Below, piece by piece: positions 36,234 to 44,990 of a stretch of DNA of 64,000 nucleotides. Origin of the DNA: Parathalassolituus penaei. GTDB taxonomy: Bacteria; Pseudomonadota; Gammaproteobacteria; Pseudomonadales; Oceanobacteraceae. Position 1 is the stretch's first letter, and each line of letters begins with the position of its first letter. The notes beneath the pieces are model-generated. The model was not told the origin of the DNA, did not search any database, and was given only the letters and a program-made list of their open reading frames with translations. A program made the position numbers and the translations under genes. The stretch is from positions 248,001 through 312,000 of the forward strand of contig NZ_JAPNOA010000029.1 in NCBI RefSeq assembly GCF_026626885.1, given 5' to 3'.

Positions 36234-36596
36234 ATGAGCAGCCAAGAACACTTTGATAATGAATCCCTGCAGACACTACAAGAAATCATGGAAGATGAAT
36301 TCAACGAGCTGATCGAACTGTTTATCAGTGATTCTGGCAAACGTTTACCTGCCATGGAACTGGCATGGGAAACCCGCAACGCCGTCGGCCTACGCATGGA
36401 GGCACACTCGTTCAAAGGCTCCAGCGCCAACGTCTGTGCCCGTGAGCTATCGCGCTTGAACATGGAGCTGGAAGACCTGTTGCGCGACCGCACTCCTGAC
36501 GACAGTGAGTGGCAAGAGTTGCACAACAAGATCAACGCCATTCGTGCCGAAACCGGTGTCGTTCACGACTATTTTCAGCAAATGCTGCAAGCCTGA
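36234..36596 (+). CDS. HptB-like histidine phosphotransfer protein
   Basis: A single Hpt domain of 120 residues with the phosphoryl-accepting His58 in AHSFKGSSANV. In P. aeruginosa HptB takes phosphate from hybrid sensor kinases and passes it to the HsbR receiver. The adjacency to the HsbR-like gene (3 bases) supports the same phosphorelay here. No hybrid kinase is in the window, so the input is elsewhere. Confidence 0.9.
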   Translation: MSSQEHFDNESLQTLQEIMEDEFNELIELFISDSGKRLPAMELAWETRNAVGLRMEAHSFKGSSANVCARELSRLNMELEDLLRDRTPDDSEWQELHNKINAIRAETGVVHDYFQQMLQA

Positions 36597-36631
36597 TCGC
36601 TCCATAATCCCGTCGGCGCCAATCGGTTGGC

Positions 36632-36647
36632 TGGCCCGAACCTTGCA
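36632..36647 (+). promoter_or_regulatory. Sigma-54 promoter for fliK
   Basis: TGGCCCGAACCTTGCA differs at one position from TGGCACG(N4)TTGCA and keeps GG-N10-GC. It lies 44 bases upstream of the fliK ATG and after the hptB stop, so fliK can be transcribed independently of the sigma-28 chemotaxis transcript. Confidence 0.82.
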
Positions 36648-36691
36648 AAATCATCTCAGCAACCTTTCGCTCACCTGCTCCGGGAGCTGTG

Positions 36692-38152
36692 ATGATTCCA
36701 TTGATGCATTCCTCTGAGCTGCGCCCTGCAGCCACTCAAACGGCTAACCCTGCTGGCACAACCAGCACCAGTACCAGCAATGGCGCGGGCAGCGGAACAT
36801 CTGCAGCCAACACAGGTAATACAGCCGACAGCGATAATAGTGGTGCCAGCAGTGGTTTTTCTGAATTACTGGGGCAGATGCAACCCGGCAACGGTGGCAA
36901 AGCTCTGCCTCTGTCCGGCGGCAATCGTTTGCCTTTGGGCCAAACCAACACCGCCATGGCCAGCAGCCTGCTGAGCAATGGCCAGGCAGTCGCTGGCCTC
37001 GAAAACGGTTTGCCACTCCGTAATCTCGCCACCCGTCTCAGTGCCACCACCACAGTGGCACTTGACGCGGCTACCGCCGATGCCAACGCAGAAAGTGCCA
37101 CCAGCATGGACGCCTTTCCCATGGCCAGTGATCTGTTACAACAGATTCGGCAGGCGTTTCAGCCCGGCAAACTGGCGGCGGGTTCGGCGGGTATGGATAG
37201 TGCGGGCAAGGATACCGATGACGAGACACTGACAGATGACGCACTGACGGGCGAAAACGCCAACAGCCTGGCAGCACTGTCCGCAGTATTGCCGCTAACA
37301 CCTCCGCCAGCCGTTCCCACCAACGCAGCCACAGATTCCGCCTTACCAGCCATGCACGATGTTCGCCGCTTTGGTGACAGCCCAATCAATGGTGTTGACT
37401 CAGCCGCCGATGGCAGTGCCAGCTCAACTGACAATAACCGTCTGGATAACAGCAGTCTCACCAGCAATATCACCAGCAATCTGGCCGATAACGCTGCTAA
37501 CGATAGTGGCCAAAGTGGCGCCCAGAACAGTAACGGCAGTAACAGCCTGGATGCGCTTGATCTGACGGCGAGCAATCGCACCAGTACCGGCAGCGCTTTC
37601 AGTACCCAACTGGCACAGCACAGCCGGGTTGATACCAGCCAGACCAGCACGGCGGCAAACAGCACAACGCAAGACCCATTACTGAATAACCGTAACGACG
37701 CCCGTCTGGCGCTGGATGCCGACACCGAAGCCTGGGGCCAGCAAATTGGCAGTCGCATCATGACCCTGATCGGCAAGGATATTCAGGAAGCACGTATTCA
37801 TCTTGATCCGCCGGAACTCGGCTCGCTGGAAATCCGTATGACGGTGGACTCCCAGGATCAGACCCGCATCCAGATTCATGCCCAGCATCCGCAAGTGCGG
37901 GATGTACTGGAAGCCCAGTCGAACCGCTTGCGGGATGCCCTCGCCCAGCAAGGTCTGAGCCTGAATGAATTCAACGTATCGGATCAGAGCCAGCAACAGG
38001 CGGGTGCCGGCTCTGGCAATCAGGGTGATAACAGCGGTAACGGAACTGGCGGCAGTGGTCAGGACACCACTGCAGAGGCGGTTGAGCTGGATGCTGACAA
38101 CCCGGCGGTGCGGGTTACCCAGCATCAGAGACTGGTCAGTACCTACGCCTGA
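36692..38152 (+). CDS. fliK: FliK, flagellar hook-length control protein
   Basis: FliK measures hook length and triggers the FlhB specificity switch. The first 330 residues are low complexity and rich in Ala, Asn, Ser and Thr, as usual for the ruler part. The C-terminal Flg_hook domain is clear at about 340-430: ARIHLDPPELGSLEIRMTVD and VRDVLEAQSNRLRDALAQQG. A Gly/Asn/Gln-rich tail follows. The ATG at 36692 has GGGAG 5 bases upstream; a GTG just before it is too close to that site. It has its own sigma-54 element. Confidence 0.94.
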   Translation: MIPLMHSSELRPAATQTANPAGTTSTSTSNGAGSGTSAANTGNTADSDNSGASSGFSELLGQMQPGNGGKALPLSGGNRLPLGQTNTAMASSLLSNGQAVAGLENGLPLRNLATRLSATTTVALDAATADANAESATSMDAFPMASDLLQQIRQAFQPGKLAAGSAGMDSAGKDTDDETLTDDALTGENANSLAALSAVLPLTPPPAVPTNAATDSALPAMHDVRRFGDSPINGVDSAADGSASSTDNNRLDNSSLTSNITSNLADNAANDSGQSGAQNSNGSNSLDALDLTASNRTSTGSAFSTQLAQHSRVDTSQTSTAANSTTQDPLLNNRNDARLALDADTEAWGQQIGSRIMTLIGKDIQEARIHLDPPELGSLEIRMTVDSQDQTRIQIHAQHPQVRDVLEAQSNRLRDALAQQGLSLNEFNVSDQSQQQAGAGSGNQGDNSGNGTGGSGQDTTAEAVELDADNPAVRVTQHQRLVSTYA

Positions 38153-38185
38153 TCGGCCCGGAACAATTCGCCAAGAACAATAACA

Positions 38186-38204
38186 GCAGGCCCGAAAGGC
38201 CTGC
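38186..38204. terminator. Hairpin between convergent fliK and the GlcG-like gene
   Basis: GCAGGCC and GGCCTGC form a 7-bp GC-rich stem with loop CGAAA, 33 bases after fliK and 11 bases after the stop of the opposite gene. The minus-strand side is followed by T-richer TGTTATTGTTC, so it may serve both genes. Confidence 0.65.
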
Positions 38205-38215
38205 CAGAACCTGAA

Positions 38216-38614
38216 TTAACCCAGCACTTCCAGCGCGTAACGGGCGATCTCCAGATCTTCGTCGGCCGTGCCACCCGCCACACCAATGCCACCCAGGGCA
38301 ATACCCTGACAGCTGATGGGCAGACCGCCGTTAAACAGCGCCAGGCCGCCATTGCTCAGTTCAATTCCGGTCAACGGACGCTCACGCGCCACCTTGCCAA
38401 ACGCACCACTTTCACGACGGAACAAGGCCGATGTCACCGCCTTGCGCTGACTGACTTCCACCGGACCCGGCGCGGCGTTGTCCATACGGGAAAAACCGAG
38501 CAGATGGCCACCGGCGTCAACAATGCAGATCGAGGCAAACACGTTGATTTCGGCGGCTTTTTCTTCAGCACGCAGCAGCATGTTTTTGACTTGCTGGCTG
38601 GTCAGATGATTCAT
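38216..38614 (-). CDS. GlcG/HbpS-family protein
   Basis: The 132-residue protein belongs to the GlcG/HbpS (DUF336) family, small cytosolic or secreted proteins, some of which bind haem or cobalamin. Typical segments are VKNMLLRAEEKAAEI, CIVDAGGHLLGFSRMD and GIALGGIGVAGGTADEDLEI. No signal peptide is visible. The ATG at 38614 is chosen because the upstream in-frame stretch is Cys/His-rich and unlike the family. It is monocistronic, divergent from the photolyase gene. Confidence 0.88.
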   Translation of the reverse strand: MNHLTSQQVKNMLLRAEEKAAEINVFASICIVDAGGHLLGFSRMDNAAPGPVEVSQRKAVTSALFRRESGAFGKVARERPLTGIELSNGGLALFNGGLPISCQGIALGGIGVAGGTADEDLEIARYALEVLG

Positions 38615-38799
38615 GGCATGTCCTGTCTTGTTGGCAAACGGGCGCGCATGGTAACGAGCCACAGCCGTACAGGAACAATTGCTTTTATGCCGAACCTGAT
38701 TGTTTTTGCAGTGTGATTGACAGGTATCAGCATGGGAATGGGCTTTCCGCACATCAGTACATATGCAACACTTATACAAAGCTCTACAGGTTTTGCATC

Positions 38800-40329
38800 A
38801 TGCGTATGGGTCTGATTCTGGGCGACCAGTTAAGTCTGCAACTGCCTACCTTGCGGGTGTTGAATCCGCAGGACGATATTCTGGTGATGGCGGAAGTCGC
38901 CGATGAAACCAGTTACGTGCCCCACCATCTCCAGAAAATTGCACTGATCTTCAGTGCCATGCGACACTTTGCCAACCAGCTTCGGCAGGCGGGCTGGCGT
39001 GTGCACTACCACTCGTACGACCCCGCTTCAGATCTCAAGAGCCTGTTGGCGGTGGTGACCCATGTGCAGCAACAGAGCCCTGCCAGCGAGGTGGTGCTGA
39101 CCCGTTGTGGTGAATACCGTCTGCAACACAGCATGGATAACCACTGGTCGAGCCAGCTTGGTGTTCCGGTCACGGTGTTTGAGGATGACCGTTTTATCTG
39201 CCCACCGGGCTGGTTCCAGCAATGGGCCAGCCAGCGCAAACAATTGCGGATGGAGTTTTTCTACCGGGAAATGCGCCGTCTCACTGGCCTGCTGATGGTG
39301 AACGGCGAACCGGCCGGTGGTGAGTGGAACCTCGACCACAACAACCGCAATCCATGGAAAGGTTCACCGCCCCTGCCCGCACACCCGGTCGAAGCCACCG
39401 ACAGCATTGATCAGGAAGTGCTGGCGCTGGTACAGCAGCATTTCAGTCACCACCCAGGCCAGTTGCAGCCCTTTTATTGGCCCACCACACGCGCCGCAGC
39501 ACTGGACGAACTGCAGCGATTTCTGGACCAGCGCCTGCCGTGGTTTGGGGATTTTCAGGATGCCATGGTGACCGGCGAAGACTTCCTGTTTCACAGTCGC
39601 CTGTCGGCCGCTATCAATATCGGGCTGCTTGATCCGCTGGAAGTGTGCCGGGCTGCCGAACAGGCCTGGCAACAGGGCAAGGCACCATTAAATGCCGTCG
39701 AAGGTTTTATCCGCCAGATCATCGGCTGGCGCGAATACGTACGGGAAATCTACTGGCTGAAAATGCCCGATTACGCCCAGCTGAATCACCTCGGCTACCA
39801 GCGCTCCCTGCCCCGCTATTATTGGGACGGCAACACCCGCATGAAGTGTATGTCGGAGTGTTTCCGTACCACCTTCGATCATGCCTGGGCCCATCACATC
39901 CAGCGCCTGATGATCACCGGCAATTTCGCCCTGCTGGCGGGCATCCGGCCGGTCGAAATCTGCGACTGGTATCTGGCGGTGTATGCCGACGCTTTTGACT
40001 GGGTCGAATTACCCAACACACTGGGGATGGTGATGCACGCCGACGGCGGTCTGCTGGGCAGCAAACCCTATGCAGCTTCCGGCCAGTACATCAATCGGAT
40101 GTCCGACTACTGCCGCAACTGCCATTACAAGGTGAAAACCGCCGCCGACGCCAACAGCTGCCCGTTCAACAGTTTGTACTGGCACTTTATTGAGGAAAAC
40201 CGTCAGCACTTCGAGAAAAACCCGCGCATGACCATGATCTACAAATCGCTGGAGCGCCAGAAAGACGAACAGCGTCAGCGGGTGCAAGAACGGGCCCGTT
40301 ACCTGCTGGAGCATCTGGATGAGCTGTGA
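38800..40329 (+). CDS. Iron-sulphur bacterial (6-4) photolyase / PhrB-CryB-family cryptochrome
   Basis: The protein repairs UV photoproducts with light and FAD. With the ATG at 38800 it is 509 residues and begins MRMGLILGDQL, the family N-terminus. Cys350, Cys438, Cys441 and Cys454 are in place to hold a 4Fe-4S cluster, at the same positions known for Agrobacterium PhrB, and the His365-His366 pair of the (6-4) active site is also conserved. This agreement supports the start codon. It overlaps in part by translation spacing with the DUF2256 gene 26 bases downstream. Confidence 0.94.
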   Translation: MRMGLILGDQLSLQLPTLRVLNPQDDILVMAEVADETSYVPHHLQKIALIFSAMRHFANQLRQAGWRVHYHSYDPASDLKSLLAVVTHVQQQSPASEVVLTRCGEYRLQHSMDNHWSSQLGVPVTVFEDDRFICPPGWFQQWASQRKQLRMEFFYREMRRLTGLLMVNGEPAGGEWNLDHNNRNPWKGSPPLPAHPVEATDSIDQEVLALVQQHFSHHPGQLQPFYWPTTRAAALDELQRFLDQRLPWFGDFQDAMVTGEDFLFHSRLSAAINIGLLDPLEVCRAAEQAWQQGKAPLNAVEGFIRQIIGWREYVREIYWLKMPDYAQLNHLGYQRSLPRYYWDGNTRMKCMSECFRTTFDHAWAHHIQRLMITGNFALLAGIRPVEICDWYLAVYADAFDWVELPNTLGMVMHADGGLLGSKPYAASGQYINRMSDYCRNCHYKVKTAADANSCPFNSLYWHFIEENRQHFEKNPRMTMIYKSLERQKDEQRQRVQERARYLLEHLDEL

Positions 40330-40355
40330 TCGGTACCGGCAACGGAGTGAGTGAT

Positions 40356-40550
40356 ATGGCCCATAAAAAACTGCATTTGCCAGAACGTATCTGCCCGGTG
40401 TGCCAAAGGCCGTTCAGCTGGCGCCGCAAATGGGCTGACTGCTGGGATGAGGTGAAATACTGCAGCGAACGTTGTCGTCGTCAGAAAAACCGGCCAGATT
40501 CCCGGTCGTGCTCCCAAACTGCCAAGGACACTCTGAATAACTCTGAATAA
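40356..40550 (+). CDS. DUF2256 zinc-ribbon-like protein
   Basis: A 64-residue basic protein with CPVCQRPFSWRRKWADCW and KYCSERCRR, giving two CxxC-type pairs that probably bind a metal. This is the DUF2256 pattern, frequently encoded beside PhrB/CryB photolyases. The function is unknown; a role in the neighbouring enzyme's cluster or DNA contact is inference. The ATG at 40356 follows an ACGGAG site. The last codons and stop lie in a duplicated decamer. Confidence 0.88.
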   Translation: MAHKKLHLPERICPVCQRPFSWRRKWADCWDEVKYCSERCRRQKNRPDSRSCSQTAKDTLNNSE

Positions 40551-40571
40551 CTCTGCGCGAGTTATTCAGAG
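40531..40571. terminator. Tandem decamer and 13-bp hairpin at the DUF2256 stop
   Basis: CTCTGAATAA occurs twice in a row (40531-40550), and the second copy pairs over 13 bp with GAGTTATTCAGAG (40559-40571) around loop TGCGC. The TAA in the second copy is the DUF2256 stop. The hairpin sits 5 bases from the end of the convergent diguanylate cyclase gene. There is no T-run, so a termination role is inferred from position. Confidence 0.5.
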
Positions 40572-40576
40572 GGGCC

Positions 40577-42460
40577 CTAAGGAAGATTCGGAGTCGGAAC
40601 CACGTCCGGCTCGTCACGGCGACTAACGGCCGACGGCGTTGCAAGAGCTGAGCGTTGATGCTCCGGTAACAGACTGCCCGCCAGCACAAAATTGTCACGC
40701 CCATTGGACTTGGCCCGATAAAGGGCAGCATCGGCTTCTTCCAGTATCGCACCCAAATCACATTCACCACTAACAATGGCGGCAATGCCCATACTGCAGG
40801 TGATGTTGATCACCGGAGCCTCAACCAGCGGTGATTGCACCAGCTGCTGCCGAATCCGGCAGGCGACTCGCACCAGCTCCACCGGGTGGCGAAACCACAC
40901 CAGTGCCAGAAACTCCTCACCACCATAACGATACAGATGGTCTTCCTCACGCAAGGCCGAGCTGACGCGCACCGCAAATTCCTGTAACACCTGATCGCCC
41001 ACGGTATGGCCATGCTGGTCGTTAACCTTCTTGAAGTAATCAATATCCAGCATAATCACGCCGAGCATCTGGCCAGCCTCACGGCGCAAGCCGTATTCAG
41101 CGATTCGCTCCAGACGCAAATCGAGGCTTTTTCGATTCCATACCCCGGTGAGAGCATCGCGGAAAGAATCGTCGCGCAAGCGGTCGATGGCGGCCGCCAA
41201 CTGTGGTACCCGCATCAGCACCGCACCGATATAAAGCTGGTTATCCAGACGATGTTTGCTGATCGCTGCCACAATCGGAATCTGCTCGCCACTGCGGGTT
41301 TGCGCCCGAATGCGGGCTGGATCATCCAGACTCCAGCAATCTTGCTGGTCATCCGCCAAAAATGCCTGCAAACGCTGTAACGCCTCTTCCTCAGCCACAG
41401 CCGGAATCAGATCAGTCAGAACCCGGGTTCGTAATATGCGGCTGTCGAATCCAAATAACTGACAGGCTCCGCGGTTGGCTTCCAGAACCCGGCCATGACG
41501 ATCAAACAGCAATACAGCCGTTTGCGCAGAGTTCCACACCAGTGCCAGTTTGGTCTGCGCCAGATGCCGAGCCTCTACTTCATCGTTTAATAATTCCGCC
41601 CAACGATCAAGGCGGATCACACTGACATAAAGAGCACCAAGACTGACAAGCCCAGTGAGCATCACAAACAGGGCAATCGACAACACCATAGGCAGCCATT
41701 GCTGTGACACCATCTGCTGCAACACCCAACCGGCCAGAATCGGGAACACCAGAATCGGAAACAGCAAACGTCTGAACAAACGACCACCTTCGGTGCGACG
41801 CCACAGTACATAACGCACCAGACTGTCTTGCGACACCAGCGCCGTAGTCAAAAAAAACAGCAGAAAAGCGATACAGGTGTGAATGGCCATGGTCGAAAAC
41901 ATGGCCATTCCCCACAAGGAGGAGGGCTCATAAAGATAGGCAAACAGGCCGACCATAACAGGGCATAAACCGGCAGACAACAGCACGGAATAGATCCAGC
42001 GATCACGCGGCCGATACTGACTGGACGACTGCTGCATCAGCAACAACGCAGCAATCATAAATACAATTGCGGTGGCTTCAGATGGACGACCAGGATAGAC
42101 ATCGCTCTGCAGATCGGCGACCAGCAACTGGTCAAACCCAACATCGAGTTGTAACCAGTATTCCAGCAGGGTCAGCAGGCTCCCAATGGCCAACAACAAC
42201 GCCACCGCGGCGGTCCGACGCCGCTGTTCTGGCTGCGGGTGATAGGTAGTTAACAATCCAGCTCCCAGCAGGACAAAACCCAATGCGGTATTTACCTTCA
42301 TGGTCGGATATCCCGCAATACCACGGGTTAACCAATCGATACCTGCAAACCAGCCAAACAGCACCAGCGCTGCCAACAGCAACAGTAATCCTCCCACCCC
42401 ATACGCCAGACGATGTGTGGTTAAAGAGGAAGCGCCTTCATTGACCCGTTGCATATCCAT
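40577..42460 (-). CDS. Membrane PAS-GGDEF diguanylate cyclase
   Basis: The 627-residue protein makes c-di-GMP. Seven or eight membrane segments fill about residues 17-285, followed by a PAS-like domain (about 305-420) and a GGDEF domain (about 430-600). The active-site motif is intact as GGEEF at 513-517. An inhibitory I-site RxxD (Arg504-Asp507) stands five residues before it, so product feedback is likely. It has its own promoter and is separate from rmuC. A link to the HsbA-type module is possible by analogy with HsbD but not shown. Confidence 0.92.
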   Translation of the reverse strand: MDMQRVNEGASSLTTHRLAYGVGGLLLLLAALVLFGWFAGIDWLTRGIAGYPTMKVNTALGFVLLGAGLLTTYHPQPEQRRRTAAVALLLAIGSLLTLLEYWLQLDVGFDQLLVADLQSDVYPGRPSEATAIVFMIAALLLMQQSSSQYRPRDRWIYSVLLSAGLCPVMVGLFAYLYEPSSLWGMAMFSTMAIHTCIAFLLFFLTTALVSQDSLVRYVLWRRTEGGRLFRRLLFPILVFPILAGWVLQQMVSQQWLPMVLSIALFVMLTGLVSLGALYVSVIRLDRWAELLNDEVEARHLAQTKLALVWNSAQTAVLLFDRHGRVLEANRGACQLFGFDSRILRTRVLTDLIPAVAEEEALQRLQAFLADDQQDCWSLDDPARIRAQTRSGEQIPIVAAISKHRLDNQLYIGAVLMRVPQLAAAIDRLRDDSFRDALTGVWNRKSLDLRLERIAEYGLRREAGQMLGVIMLDIDYFKKVNDQHGHTVGDQVLQEFAVRVSSALREEDHLYRYGGEEFLALVWFRHPVELVRVACRIRQQLVQSPLVEAPVINITCSMGIAAIVSGECDLGAILEEADAALYRAKSNGRDNFVLAGSLLPEHQRSALATPSAVSRRDEPDVVPTPNLP

Positions 42461-42483
42461 GTCGACCTCTGGAACATGCAGCC

Positions 42484-42512
42484 AGTATAGCCCTGCTGTT
42501 TAATGCTGCCGA
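42484..42512 (-). promoter_or_regulatory. Candidate promoter for the diguanylate cyclase gene
   Basis: On the minus strand TCGGCA (42512-42507) and TATACT (42489-42484) are 17 bp apart and end about 25 bases before the ATG at 42460. The -10 is good and the -35 partial. Confidence 0.5.
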
Positions 42513-42648
42513 GCCTGCATCAACATCACGGATCAGCGGTCACAATTTGTACAATTGACAGCACAACATATACAAACTTCGTGATGCAATCCCGCTTTGC
42601 CCTATTCGCATCAGAATGGGGCTGAACGGGTTTGAAGCTGCCAAAAGC

Positions 42649-44367
42649 TTATTTGCCTTCCAGTGCCAACTGCGCCTGACCACTCTTCGAGGCTGTACTG
42701 GAGAGTTCCGCCCCACCTTCTGCATACCCGTCACGGTTGGCCTCGGAATCTGCGATTACAGTCCTATGGGCAAGCGCTTCCTGCAGCTCGTGGTCAGCAC
42801 GTGCTTCTTCCCGTAACTGTCGGCCCAGTTCTTTTTTGACCCGCACACCAAGGGTTACAAAACCGTCGGCCTGACTGATCAGATTACCACGGCCAGTCTT
42901 GAGAGATTTCCAGGCGTCGTCCCAGCTGCGGTTGACCGAATCGAGCTGGTTGCCCACTTTCTCGAACTTCTCAACAACCACCACCAGCTTGTCATACAGA
43001 CGGCGGGCATGGTCGGCCAGCTGTTCGGTATTACGATTACGGCGCTCCAACGCCCAAAGGCTGGCAACGGTGCGCAAGGTCGCCAGCAGCGTGGTTGGCG
43101 TGACCACCACAATTTTCTGCTCAAAGGCCTGGCTGAACAGGCTTTCATCCTGCTGGAAGGCCAACATAAAGGCCGGTTCTACCGGCATGAACATAAATAC
43201 CAGCTCCGGTGAGTTCAGACCCGGTAACTGCTGGTAAGCCTTGGCGCCAAGGCCACGGATATGGTTACGCACCGATTCCACATGACGACGAATCGCGGCC
43301 GCACGGCTGCTGTCGTCATCGGCGTTAACGTAGTCGGTATAGGCGGTCAGCGACACCTTGGAGTCAATGATCAGGTGTTTGCCATCCGGCAGGTCCACAA
43401 TCACATCCGGACGCAGTGCCTGACCGTCTTCGTCCCGAAAACTCTGCTCGCGACGATATTCCTCGCCCTTACGCAGGCCAGAACGCTCCAGCACGTTTTC
43501 CAGCACCATTTCGCCCCAGTTCCCCTGGGTTTTGTGCTCACCGCGCAGTGCGGTGGTGAGGGCATGGGCCTCATCGGTGATCTGCTGGTTCAGACGCTGC
43601 AACTCGCTGATCTGATTCTGCAGGGCCGCGCGGTCCTTGCTGTCACTGACGTAAACGTCTTCGACTTTCTTGCGCAGGCCATCGAGCTGTTCACGGAACG
43701 GGTTCAGTACCGCATCAAGGCCGAGTTTGCTGTGCTCACTGAATTGCTGCTGCTTCTGCTCAAAGACTTTCTGCGACAACAGCTCGAAGTCTTTCAGCAA
43801 TTGCTCGCGGTTGTTCTGCAACAAGGCCAGTTTTTCGTCGGAGTGTTGTTGCTCCAGTACCCGCGCCTGCTGTTCGCGGGCGAGTTCGGCCTGACTCTGG
43901 CGCAGCTGGGTTTGCAGCAGGTTGAGCTGATCGCGGGATTTCTGCTGGAACGATTCCAGCTGCTCGCGTTGTTGTTGCATCAGGCGCTCTTGCTGTTCGC
44001 GCATCTGTGCTTCCTGATGCTGGATACGTTCGCGGTGCTGTTGTTCCTGCTGCTGTACCTGCTGTTGCTGGCGTTGCCATTGCAACTGCAGGGCATTGGC
44101 GCGTTCGCGCCAGCGCGTGGCTTCCAGTTCCTGCTCGTGTACGGCCATACGCGAGGTGTCCAGCTGCTGCTGCAGCTGCTCGGCCAGCGCCGTTAATGGT
44201 TCATAACGAACGCGCAAATCGTCCAGTTCAACCGCCTGTTCAGCCAGCTGCTGTAAAAGATCTTCATAACGATGACGCTGCCAGCGATACACCACCAGAC
44301 CACTGACCATCATGGCCAGCGCCGCCGACACCAGAATGTCGGCCCAACCGTCGAACAGAATTGGCAT
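42649..44367 (-). CDS. rmuC: RmuC, DNA recombination protein
   Basis: RmuC limits recombination at inverted repeats. The 572-residue protein has an N-terminal membrane anchor (about residues 9-27), a long coiled coil (about 35-250) rich in Gln, Glu and Arg, and a PD-(D/E)XK-like nuclease domain: GNWGEMVLENVLERSGLRKG, then DGQALRPDVIVDLPDGKHLI and IDSKVSLTAY. The Gly/Glu-rich tail is short. It lies 5 bases after the envelope protein gene and probably shares its transcript. Confidence 0.95.
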   Translation of the reverse strand: MPILFDGWADILVSAALAMMVSGLVVYRWQRHRYEDLLQQLAEQAVELDDLRVRYEPLTALAEQLQQQLDTSRMAVHEQELEATRWRERANALQLQWQRQQQQVQQQEQQHRERIQHQEAQMREQQERLMQQQREQLESFQQKSRDQLNLLQTQLRQSQAELAREQQARVLEQQHSDEKLALLQNNREQLLKDFELLSQKVFEQKQQQFSEHSKLGLDAVLNPFREQLDGLRKKVEDVYVSDSKDRAALQNQISELQRLNQQITDEAHALTTALRGEHKTQGNWGEMVLENVLERSGLRKGEEYRREQSFRDEDGQALRPDVIVDLPDGKHLIIDSKVSLTAYTDYVNADDDSSRAAAIRRHVESVRNHIRGLGAKAYQQLPGLNSPELVFMFMPVEPAFMLAFQQDESLFSQAFEQKIVVVTPTTLLATLRTVASLWALERRNRNTEQLADHARRLYDKLVVVVEKFEKVGNQLDSVNRSWDDAWKSLKTGRGNLISQADGFVTLGVRVKKELGRQLREEARADHELQEALAHRTVIADSEANRDGYAEGGAELSSTASKSGQAQLALEGK

Positions 44368-44372
44368 AAAAA

Positions 44373-44975
44373 TCAGAAACGCCCGTGAAATCCGGCAAGA
44401 AAGCCGTGGTAGGCCACATCAGCAAAGTGGCCCTGGTTGTATTCCAGCAGCAGGGCTACCGGATATTGCGGAGACTGGAAACGGACACCCGCGCCCCAGT
44501 CAAAGGCGCAACCGTGACCGTGCCAGCGTCGCTGTTCATCGGTCAGGTCAAGATCACTGGCGCCACAGTTCTGGCCTGCCAGTGCATACGGCGCAACGGC
44601 GGTGGGCAATTGCACCCGCAGCCGCCAGCCAGCATTCAGGGAACGATAACGTCCACGATTGGTGAACTGTTCGTAAGGATAATCGGAACCGGATTCGGTG
44701 TTGTCCGAGGTTTCAGCGCGGCGTTCGTTTTGCCACAGCATGTTGATCCCCAACCCCAGCCACGAAAATGGTTCAACACCCACTTCGACATGTAGCTGGT
44801 TGGCCAGCACATCCCAGGCCGGACTAACGACCGTTGCACCAGATTCATCCGTCACCAGACGTTCGGGAACATCCACCCAGGCCATGCCCAGCGCCAGTTC
44901 CTCGTAGGTTTTGAAGGCATGTGCCGGTAACACCAGTGCCGCCAGACAAATACCCAAAGCCTTGCGTAACACCAT
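44373..44975 (-). CDS. Unknown exported protein, possibly outer-membrane
   Basis: The 200-residue protein has a signal peptide (MVLRKALGICLAALVLPAHA, cleavage near residue 20) and ends in Phe, with alternating hydrophobic and polar stretches (FSWLGLGINMLW, YPVALLLEYNQGHF) that suggest a small beta-barrel. Two Cys may form a disulphide. No family is recognised. It sits between gph and rmuC in the rpe-gph transcript, an unusual place for an envelope gene. Confidence 0.75.
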   Translation of the reverse strand: MVLRKALGICLAALVLPAHAFKTYEELALGMAWVDVPERLVTDESGATVVSPAWDVLANQLHVEVGVEPFSWLGLGINMLWQNERRAETSDNTESGSDYPYEQFTNRGRYRSLNAGWRLRVQLPTAVAPYALAGQNCGASDLDLTDEQRRWHGHGCAFDWGAGVRFQSPQYPVALLLEYNQGHFADVAYHGFLAGFHGRF

Positions 44976-44990
44976 GATGCCCCTTGCCGC

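Noticed and set aside
38615-38779. Upstream extension of the GlcG-like protein
   Set aside because: The extra codons are Cys/His-rich without family similarity and run into the divergent promoter region.
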